Shown one piece after another: positions 39,320 to 51,200 of a stretch of 64,000 nt of DNA. Source of the stretch: Erythrophleum ivorense (Eukaryota > Streptophyta > Magnoliopsida > Fabales > Fabaceae); the NCBI GenBank assembly GCA_026724425.1, contig JAIUCV010000011.1, positions 3,183,501-3,247,500 of the forward strand, written 5' to 3'. Within the stretch, counting starts at the first letter, position 1. The number at the start of each line of letters is the position of its first letter. The position numbers and the translations under genes were made by a program. The notes beneath the pieces were generated by a model that did no database searches, had not been told where the DNA came from, and was given only the letters and a program-made list of their open reading frames with translations.

Positions 39320-42276
39320 TAATTTTAATAAAGACAATATTTATGGTCAAGCATGTCTTGAATTAGAATTAGATCTAGTAAAAGTACATGACTTTTCTTG
39401 GTTGAACTGCCAAATACCCTCTTTTTAAATGTACTTAGGAAGAGCAGTAAAGTTTTAATGTACTTACAAAGGTCAATTAATCAATAATGCAAATGATTTT
39501 ATGCCCAACAAAGAGTGTTTTTAAGTTAACTTAAAACTTCATCTTTTTTATTAAAAAAGAGAAGCAACTAAAAGTGATCATTTTTAATTTTTAAATTGAC
39601 CAAAGCAGGAAACAGCTGAAAGGTTTAAATCAAAGAGGGACATGGGATGTTGGTGAAGAATATTTTAGCTAATTTCAATAACCAAACACGTGTTGGATAG
39701 TAAATTGAGTCTTGGCTGAGAAGTAAGAAGCGACACCAACATTTCTGTTTGTGTGAGGTATCTGTAAATTCAAGCCATTTCAACGTTGGTGGACAGACTT
39801 AAACCTCACTCCAAAATAACACTCCTCTTTTTTTTTTTTTTTAATTTGGTTCCTTTTCCTCCATCAATTATCGTTGAATGAGATGATCCAGATTTGACCA
39901 ATATTTTTCTTATATTTGTAGAGATGAGAATTATAATTGTTGCTTTTTCCCCCCTTTTTGTTGTGACTAGTATAATATGGGCAATAAATTAACAAATCAG
40001 TGTATGAATTTATAACTTCACTTAGTTTTAGTTTCTAAATTTTTTAAAATGCAGAAATTAATCTCTAAAAATATCGAACTTGTTGCAACTTAATTAGTCA
40101 GTCCTTCAAGTTTCTCATGACTATTATTCAAATATTAGCTGCCATTAATTAATTGATTCAATTGACACATTAAGGTCTACATGGCCCATTAATATTTGAG
40201 GAAATGAAACTTACCATTTTACAAAGGGTATATAAAACTCTAGCTAGAGTCCTTTCCCCATATCTAACCAACTAAAATTGAACAAAATATAAGATATATT
40301 CGTCATTCTCCAAGTCCCAAGGAAACCATTATTTTAGGAAATGACATAATCGGCACAAATTAAATAAAGACTTTTGAACACTTCATGGAAGGATTAATTT
40401 GGAAAGACATGAGACTAACTAGCGCACTATTAAAAGTTCAAATGTCATTGTTGCCTCAACACTGCTCCTTGACTTCTTAAAGCTTGTGGAGTCACCACAA
40501 GTCTTGTTCCTGAAACTTTCGTAAAGTGAACGGTTTGGACCTTTGTTTTTTTTTTTCGAGAAAAGGATAAAATATGGTTTGATATTATGTGCTTTGGCCC
40601 GTTTTTACTCGATAGCTTGTGAATTATAAGTTGGCATTCAAATGATGAGGTATACGCTATTAGCAAGTTCATACTTATGATATCACTGTATTAACTCCTA
40701 TACAAAAAATATCATGTGGGAGTCTTGATCCAAGAATTGTCCCAATTTACCAGAATTTCATTCCAATTCAATTGAATTTAATCTTAAAAAAACCTAATTT
40801 ACAAATTTCTGAGCAAAATTAAAGATTCACAAGAGAATTGAAATTAGAGATTCATCGGGGAATTGAAAATTTGGACAAAATTAAGAATTTTGTCTAAAGT
40901 AAAATATGGAGAAGATATTGTGTTGTGTAGAAATTTAAGGCAAAATTAAGGAAAAAATTAAGGATTTCTTTTTGAAGTCAAAATTAAAGATATTGTGTCA
41001 TATGTGTCTAATTTAAAATTTCAACTAATAAGAGAGGATTATAAAAATTTAAAAATTCCATAACGATATATGAAATTAAAGGCAAAAGAGGACAAAATTA
41101 CAGATTCTTTTTAGGGGGAAAATTTAAGGGGACACTATGTTATATGTGTCAAATTAAAAATTTCACTTGAACAATGATGGAATTATGGTATTGAATACAC
41201 AAGAAATTAAAAGTTCTATGAAAATATTAAAAATTTGGATCGAAATTTAAAAGATCCTGTCAAAAAGTTAAAAAATAACACTAAAAATGCCACCTTCAAA
41301 CATAATCCACATAATACTATAGAAAAAAGGAGCTAAGATACCGAATTACACCTTACCCTTTCAAGAAAAACAATTCCACACATAAAAATTCTAAGTACTA
41401 GTTTAAACTATCTTTTTATATTTATTCTTTAAAATATACATCTTAACAGGCTGGATATTGGGTGACGTAATTATTATGTGAAAATATGAGAATTTCCAGT
41501 GAACAATATATTTGATATATACACGTGATTATTATTCATTGACTTCGCTAAATAGCTGTACCGTAGAACAAAAGGGCCCAACCACCTTGAACATGAGAAT
41601 CACCTTGGCTTCTTCCTTTCTTTTTATTGAGTTGAGAGTAATATGTAATTTGAATGTCAAGAAAAGTTTAAACATCTTACTCATAACAAATCGGAATAGA
41701 ATATACTGCTTTTCAATCAAATTAAGATTTCTGAAGCTTCTTTAGGGGTAATAGTCAAAAAAAAGAAGAAAAAAAAGATGCTATTTAAGTGATAATCCTT
41801 TTATGCATAGTTCTCACGTATAAACATGTAATTGTACATCATTTTCTGTAGCCTTATTAAAAAACTTCTTAAGTCACTTAAATTCAAATAAACTCATCAT
41901 GTGTTTAAGCTGTAAATGGCATATCTCATCCCCTTCAGGGTGGGGAACTGGGGATCCAAGCCCCATATGAGAATAATGTGTCTGTGAATATGTAAAGAGT
42001 CAATTGCACTATTTGCGTATTACGTGTGTTAGAAGGTTTTACCCGGTTACAAAAAGAGTGCCGTATAAAAATAAAACCAAGAGGTAATCTGTAAGATGAG
42101 GTGTAATTTTCATTTCTATTTCCTTTTCCTTTTCATAGCTAGGCATATATGTAAAGATGAAGAAAATAAACCTGACACACGAAAGAAATGAACGACTACA
42201 TACTATGTGAGGAAACAATGCTCCATAAACAGGTAAACCATGTTTAAAAGGGGCCTGGCCGTAGCGGACGACTATA

Positions 42277-45200
42277 TCAACCCCTAACTCCTTCCAAAAA
42301 CACCTTATCGGCATCGGTGAGGCGAGCTTGAAACTGAGCCCACTCATTTCTGCATCTTTCTCTGACCTGAAAGAGGTTCCAGACCAAAAAATTTATAACA
42401 TAATCCTTGACACAGAACTATGATTTTTATCAATGGAAGGAACACAAATACCTCCTTCATTGTTAAGTCATTTATAAACACTTCTCTCAATTTTGAAAGT
42501 CGTAAAATATCCTACTCAACTATCATACTATAGAATTTAAACCATTTTGTCTATTTTCTTTTAACCCCTTTAATGCAGATGCCACCACTTAGGCATTTTC
42601 CACACGGCATAAACCAATTCTCCTGGAAACAATATGACAGAATTCGATATGGCATTTTCGTGAAAAAGATTAACGGAAAAAAGAACACATTAAATCCTAA
42701 AGGGTTATATAGGTAAGGGTGTAATTTTTGGTTTTCAAACTTGAAGTTGTTTGCAAATGACTCGAAGTTGAAGAAGAGGTATTTGCAGCTGTTTTTCTTT
42801 GGTTATGAAGGAGATTTCAAGCCTTGGAAAAAAGCGACGGAGAAAGGGAGGGTTATGGATGGAACCATTGACATCAAACACACCTTAATCTTTAAACACT
42901 GAGGCTAATGTGCATGCAAGCAGTAAATTTATTAGCAAAAATTTTGATATTCACCGACACCATAAAATTTTTAAAATGTAGTACATGAGAAAAATGTATG
43001 TTGAAGTTACCAACACAACTCTGCATTTATGGCTCCGCATAACAGTACATGTAGCTGAGCCACCTTAACTGTTATGAATGCAAGAGCTTCGTAAGCTAAA
43101 TTATTCTACGTGAAATACACTTACCGCATCCCATGGTTGTCTTCCATGATCATCAGCATCTCCCTGAAAGTTATATAACCCATCACAGATAACATATTAT
43201 GATTTACTACATCCGGTCTCATGTATAAAAATTTTTTTTGAGACTTAATTTGGTCTAAAATATAAAAAATAAATTATTAATGTCTGGTATATTAATTATA
43301 ATATTTTAATTATGTTTTTCATTAAATGAGTCCTTCAAATAATTGTCATTAATTTTAAAGAGAAAATGTACACTTTAAATAGGAGTATTCCTGAAAAATA
43401 ATTTTTATTTAGGATAAAATTAAGAATATCAATTATTTTTAACTACCTTTTTTAATTCTCGTGAATTAATTAATTATTTTTTATATATAAGAGCAGAAGG
43501 AGTATTTAAAAAATTTTAAAAATTTCACTTACAATAGAAGCAAAAGAAGTAAACAACCGACTTAGTTGACATTGTTGAAGGGAGGAGAAAGAAATACTTC
43601 TATGATAGGCACACTAGGCGACCATTTTAGCATCTGATTACATGAATCCTATTTAAGTCTCACACGTGAATCACCCTTATCTAGATACATGAAAAAAGCA
43701 TTCTAGGTACATACACAACATTGAACTTAACCACTTAGGAACTATCAAATAACTATTTCCAATACTCTCCCCTAATTTGAAATTTCCTTCACATTTTCTA
43801 GATACATGAACTATAACTATTCTGAGAATTTCCATAAACTCTGAACTTATCTATCTAGAAACTCAAAAAAGGCATGAACCTAGAATTTTCAAATTACACT
43901 TCCCAACACTTCCCTTAATTTGAATTTTTCTTAGTTACTACAAAACTATTCACATTCTTCAAAAATCTTCAAACCAAGGGGTGTGTTGGAAAGTGTCATT
44001 TGAAATTTCAAGGTTCATGTATTTTTGAGTTTCTAGATAGACAAGCTCAGTGTTTATCCAAATTTCTGGAATATTATAGTACACTGTCTTGGTTAATGTG
44101 GTTTATGTATCTAGAATTGTGTTATTTGTGCACTGTATATTAAATAGCGTTCATGTAACTAGTCATCTAGTTTGCCTATATATAGCCCATGTACTTGATG
44201 ATTGGAAGCAAGTCAAGCAATGGAAATACTAGTCCAAGCAAATTCCTCTTCCTATTGATCTTCGACAACCTCTAGTTGATTGTTTGCCACTTTATTGTTG
44301 CACATATAACGATCACCTCTTACTTTTCCTCTTTGCTTAACTTCTTTGAAGCTACTAAGCTCTAATACCACTTAATTGGAAGGAGAAAGAGATATGATTA
44401 TGTTAGAGGAATTTACTTGAACTTAACTTATTTTAATTCCAGAAATACTGATTTACAGGGTAACTCATAGCAACACTGACGTGCTTAGAAAAAAAAAATC
44501 AGCATCTCTTTTTTTCATAGCATTGCTACCAATATTGCAAAATGCACAATGCATAATTTGTATGGAATAAATTCTAGTGGCTGCAGAATTTCAATTAAGA
44601 AGGGATGCCAGTTTGAAAACTATGTTATCTCAAGCACAAGCATTTATAGTAAGCACCCTCCACAAATTCAATTTAGTATGCTATCATCAAAAGAAATATG
44701 TGGTCCCAACTATCTCGTATGAGCTAGCCATTACTAACCTGGCTCCTGAGAGAAGGAATTCCTTGATGAACAATCCATTGTGAATCAACTACACCGATTT
44801 TTTCATGTGCTGGCTGCCAAAATGAAACAGAAAGGTATCAGGTTAAAGTTAAAAAAAAAATTAAAAATAGAATTATATTTTCTTGTTCTAACTTCTGAGA
44901 AGATTCAATTAAATCCCAAGAGTTCCAGCAAGAAGGAGAGAAAAAAACAAAATAACCCATAGCTATATACACAAGTTTCATACAAAAGAATCCCTTCAAA
45001 AATAAACGAGAAGGAAAAAACTCCACCATTGAACAGCACAGAATGCATGTCAAGAATTAAATTTGGCAATAACCGTGATAATCTATATATTGGTTTTAGA
45101 AATAAAACAAGCCGACATGAAAAAATTTGGACAGATAGAACTTTTTGAGCAAAAGATAAGTTCAAAAAGAAATGCTTGCATTTAAATAATTTTATTATAT

Positions 45201-48200
45201 CTATATGGCCACCTATGAAATCTTCACACAAATGCAAACTCCAATGGTACATCTTGATGTACCGAGAATCTCCCTAACAACATAGAAATTCAATAACTTG
45301 ATTACATGATTCTCCCTTAACTCTGCCTATGTTAAACTTTGATATAAATCACTTGTCATAGCCGATCCCAAACTCAGAAAAAAAAAAAAAAAGGAAGGTT
45401 GTGTTAGGCAGTCGACAGCCAACATAAAACTTTGTCGAATCTTTATGATATAGATCATTGATGTATTAGAAGTAATACTAGGTCATTGCCCAGAAATAAC
45501 GCGCTGTATAGCTTGAGTACAATAACAAATGAGTAAGAGTCGCTGCATCAACGCCTAAATACAGTGAAAAATAAGTAAGGGTTCCCACATTTTTGTGAAC
45601 GAATGTGGGTAAAAAAGTTAGTTCACGAGAGTAAGATTCGTTTTAAAATTTGGAATATAGGCATGCTTACAGGTAAGTCAATGGAAATAATAGGTACTAT
45701 TATTAGAAGGAGGATTAATTTTATATGTATACAAGAAACCAAATGGGTAGGAGAAAAAACAAAAGAATTAAATATCTCAGGTTTTAAACTCTGGTATACT
45801 AAGTTAAATCTAAAAATAGGGTAAGTATAATTGTAGATATATTTTGAAAAAATAACGTGGTGAATGTAAAGAAATTAGGAGAGAGAATCATTGCGTTAAA
45901 GTTTGTAATGAAAAGAGAAATCTTTAATATTATTAATACTTATGTACTACAAGTAGGGTTAGAAGAACAACATAAGGTAAAATTTTGAGAGAATTTAAAA
46001 TGTTTCGTTTAGGAAATACTATTAGAAGAAAAGATTTTTTTAGGATGGGATCTTAATGGTCACGTGGGAAATGCATCTAGACGTTACGAGGATATACATG
46101 GAGGACATGGCTTAGGGGAAGCAAATACAAAAGGTAAAATTATTCTAGACTTCTCATTAGTATTCGATCTAATAATAACTAACATTTGTTTAAGAAAGTG
46201 TGAAGAGCATCTTATCATATACAAAAGTAGAAGGGCATATTCTTAAATTGATTTCTTTCTCATAAAGAAATAGGATAAAAAATTTTGCATGAACTACACT
46301 CAGCATAGAGTTTTAGTTATAGATATCCAAGTTAAGAGGAGAATAAAGAGTAAAAGACAAGATAGGGTGTCAAAAATTAAGTGGTGGCAATTAAAGAGGG
46401 ATCAATAAAAGAGCTTGCACAGAAAGATTTTAGAGGAAGGATCTTGGAAAGCACAAAAAAGTGATACGATTTGTGGGATGAAATAGCTAAAAAGATTAGG
46501 AAGGTGGCAAAGGAGATACTTGGTGAATCGAAAGGTTTTGGACTTAAAGATAAATAATCTTAATAATGGGATGCAAACGTGCAAAATAAAGTTAAAGTTA
46601 AAAATCAGTGTTATAAAATGTGATTTTTGTGTAAGAGTGATGAAAATTGAAAAAAATATAAGGTAGTTAAGAAAGATACTAAAAAGGTGGTAAGTAAAGC
46701 AAAAGTTAGGGCATTTGATGGGTTATACCAATTTTTAAGTACTAAAGTTGAAGAGAGAAGTATCTACAAGCTAGCTAAAAATAGGGAAAGAAAAATAAGA
46801 GATATGGACTAAGTGAAATGCATTAAAGATGAAGAAGGGATAATCTTAGTCACGGAACAAGATATCAGGGAATGGTAAAAAGATTATTTTTATAAACTAT
46901 TTAATGAAAGATACAAGATTTTATTACACTCAAATAAGTTAGATATTAAAGTAGAGGATCAAAATTATATTTTTTATCGTAGGATTCGAGAGTCAGAAGT
47001 AAAAAAAGCATTAAAATGAATAAAAAATGACAGAGCAATTGAACCGAATAATATACCCATTTAAGTATGGAAAGGTTTAGGTATGAAAAGTATAAGTTGA
47101 CTCACAAAATTATTTAATGAAATTATGAGATCTAAAAAAACGATGGATGGGTGGAGGAAAAGTACTTTAGTTCCTATTTACAAGAAAAAGAAAGATATAC
47201 AAAATTGTGTAAATTATAAAGGAATTAAACTCATGGCCATATTATAAAATTATGAGAGAGGGTAATTGAGCAAAAATTAAGTTAAGAGACTCAAATTATT
47301 TAGAATTAATTTAGTTTTATACCAGGAAAGTCAATCGTGGAAGTAATATATTTATTGCAAAAATTGATGGAAAGATATCGAAGGAATCAGAAAGATTTAC
47401 ATATAGTGTTCATCAATTTAGAGAAGGCATTTGATAGGGTGCCAAGAAAAGTTTTATGGAAAGCTCTAGAAAAAAAATGAGTTCGTATGACTTATATTCG
47501 AACAATTCAAAATATGTATGATGAAGTTACAACTAGAGTTATAACAAAATGTGGACTCACAGAAGATTTTTTAATAACTATCAGTTTATATCAGGGGTCA
47601 ACTTTGAGTTCTTATCTCTTTACCTTAGTCTTAGATGTGCTTATTGAATATATCCAAGATTCGGTGCCACAATGCATGCTTTTTGCAAATGTCATAGTCT
47701 TAGTTGAAGAATCGAGGGAGGAAATGAATGAGAAGTAGAAACTAGTTTTGGAAGCATATGGATTTCGTTTAAATAGAAGTAAAACGGAATATATAGAATG
47801 TAAGTTTAGTAAGAGACGCACTAGTTCTGGTGCAAAAGTGAAAATTGGAGAACATATCATACCATAAGTTATATAGTTTAAATATCTTGAATCCATCATA
47901 CAACATGATAAAAAAAATAGAAGAAGATGTAAAACATAGAATTCAAGATGTAAAACATTATTCAAATTTAAAGATAAATTCTATCGCACAGATATTAGGC
48001 TTATAATGTTGTATAAAATTGAGTGTTTGACAATAAAAAATTAACAAGAAAATAAACTCAATGTTACAAAGATGAGAATGTTGCGTTGGATGAGTGGACA
48101 TACTAAATAAAATAGAATTAGAAATCAATGCATTAGAGAGAAAGTGGAAGTCATATCTATTGTAGAAAAGATTGTAAAATCATGACTTAAATGGTTTGGA

Positions 48201-51200
48201 CACGTGTAGAGGATACCTATAGAAGCATCAATTAAAAGAGTAGATTAAATGAAAAACAGTCTAATGGTTAGAAATAGAGGAAAACAAAGAAAAACTATAG
48301 GAACAACTATTAAGAAAGATTTAAACTTAAATGGTTTATCTAAAAATATGATTTACGATAAGACTCTATGACGTCTATTGATCCATGTAGCCAACCCCAC
48401 TTAGTGAGAAAAAACTTTGTTGTTATTGTTGATTACATGATTCTCTCTCCTATTAAGACATTATATAGTCCTCTCCGAAAACTAAAAAACACATTATAAC
48501 TTAATTCATTTATACCAAAATACTCTCAAATTCATAAAATAACTACTTTTCCAAATTTAGTTAATTTTAAAATTGTTTAAATAATTGTACTAAAAAATTT
48601 ATTTGATAAAAAATAAATAATTCTTAAAAACAAAGAACTTATTCACAAAGTATATTTGTAAAAAAGCTAACCAATTAAAGGACAATAATTAATAATATTT
48701 AATTTCAGCATTAATGTGTATTAAATATGTACTTAATCAACATAAACATGTCTATAAATGTAATAAATTATTTTATAATAAATTAGGTTTATTGTTTTAA
48801 CGTAAAATAAATAATATTGGAATGAAAATGTTGAGAAATACATTTTTTGACAAGTTATATTAGTAATAAAAAATAATCTTATTGTTGAGAGTGTTTTGGT
48901 GAAAATGGGTTTAGTTATAAGGTAATTTTTGGTTTTAAAAGAGGGTCATGTAATTAAGTCATTTCTTAAGGAAAGAGAGAGTAATTAACTCAAAAATTAA
49001 CTATGCACTTCTTCTCCTTTCATCTCTAATTAATAATCAAGGAAAACGGCAAAGAATTTTTATAAAAAGTCTAGAGATTAATCTAAGGAAGGATTTTCAC
49101 TTCAAATTATCTTTTAACTACTAGCAAGCTTTATCAGTTGCTTCCCACGGCTACTTGAGGGCACCTGTTGGAAGGCATGACTAGATGAAGCATAACCAGC
49201 TATTAATAAGGCTAATGAAAGAATAGCGCAGTTACAGCATTGGGGAAGGATAAAAAGAATACAAAACAGAATCTGCTGACCTCAACACATCTTCTGAGAG
49301 CGAAATCCAGGCCCCATCCATGCACTAAGTCATTCTACAAGCATATGTTGGGAAGTTTGTCAAGGTAACTGAAAAATGTGTTTGTATCATGAAAAGACAA
49401 AATCGTGTATTCATTTAGTTTTGTTAAACAACCAACATATGAGATATGAAAATTAAAAAAAAGAGAAAAAAAAACCTGAATCATATGCCACACACAACGC
49501 CATGCTTCACGAGAAAAGACTGGAGCCATAATTTCCACAAATCTGAAAAAACACCAGAAATAATTAATGTCAAATAGAACCACAATAAAAAAAGAAAAAA
49601 AAAAGGTCTAGGTAAAGGATATTGCTGCATATCAAGGAGGAAGAGAGAGCCTACGCAGCACAAGGAGGTAACTGTGGATCACTACACCAGCCTGGTTTCT
49701 CTTCTGTAAACCTATCCAGCAATAAATACATAGAAATGCCTTTAGGATCAATTTGAAAACATAATAAACTAGACCCTAAGGCTGTGGCTGGAGATAGAAA
49801 GGGAGGAAGGACAAAAATTACTTGTGAACTGATCTATCACCTCTCCTCTTTGTCATTTCCCATGTCGAATCATTATTGTCAAGACCCGGTTGAGAGATCT
49901 CCAAACCATGTTTTTTGACCAACTCAATAAATCTGATAATAAAAATACGGTCAATCAAACCAAAAGTTACATCCAAAGAGCAGATTTGGGAAGGAAAGAC
50001 AGGATGCGAAAATATATTCATACTTGTCTCCATTGAAGTGTTCCATTCCAAGATCTTCATCCCATATAAAAATATATTCATAAGCTGATACAATATCAGG
50101 ATGCAAAAACCTTTTAGCATACCACCTGCATAACATCCAAGTAAGAAGCACGATGAAAAATTCAAGGACAGAAGCAAAAAGATCACCATTCCACGTGATA
50201 ATCAGCTAATTTATTGCCAAATATTTTTCTTAGCAGAAAAAAGCTAGAGAAAATGTACCATTTTGTTTGTTTCCTTGCACTAACATGGATTGCTTTCTTT
50301 GACCACTCAAATTCATCCCATTCACTAGTCCAATTATCGTAATGAAAGAGCAAAATTGCAAAATCATCAGAAAACTACAAAATCAAAAGAGAGTCAGTAC
50401 CTATGAAGACAATATGAGAGGAAGGATAAATAAACAAACATACACTTACAAAAACAGTCCATTTTAATAACCTTTTTGACTGACGCATCAATGTTATATC
50501 TCTGATCATAGCCAACAGTGAATGTTACTAAATACTTTGGCTTTTTCTGCAGATCCTATGGAAATCAGGGTCTCATTGTAAGGTTCATAATATTGATATG
50601 TAAGAAATAGATGCATGCATAAAAATTGCTCGAAGAAATATTTAAGATATGTACACATCTCTTGATATATGAGCATGCTTGGCAAACGGCAGGAACTCAG
50701 AAAACACAGTCAAAATGAGGGGGGTAACATCAATTTCTGGTAAATCCAGAGTTATATTTATGGACTCGTGAGGATTAATGACAAGAAGCCCCAGAAAAGT
50801 TGTAGCGTTGTGAATATCTTAAAGATATCATACCTCACTAGGTTCCCCCCACAGTCTCCGCAAATGAAAATCAGATTCAGATACAACAATTCCTGGAGGT
50901 AGTGATTCTGCTCCATGAGGATTTGTAGGAACATATATCTGGCAACTTGCAGTTTTGTATGAGACTTGATAATTATATTAAATTTTGCTTGATAAATTGC
51001 TGCATATCTAAGGCAAGAAGAATTATATAATGACAAGCTAAATGAAAACTAAGAGGTTGTATTCTGCTTCAAGAGAATACGTCGGAATGCCCATCTGAAA
51101 AGCTAGCAGAATTGAATCAGACTAGATAATTACTTTAAGGGAGAATTATGAATAAGAACCTACCACTAATCAAGTTTTATACACTTAATGAAGTTTAAAT

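Larger units (their letters stand above)
38373..42276. other. Intergenic region between the UXT-type and DUF707 genes
   Basis: The first 500 bp are the leader and promoter side of the transporter gene, with a CA/GA compound repeat. Beyond that the DNA is AT-rich with a foldback element at 39124-39319 and a purine-rich, low-complexity stretch about 40.8-41.3 kb made of diverged AAATTAAAGATT-like repeats. No gene was recognised. Confidence 0.6.

Noticed and set aside
40840..41280. Possible tandem array of AAATTAAAGATT-like units
   Set aside because: Units vary too much in length and sequence; more likely low-complexity A/T/G-biased DNA than a defined satellite.
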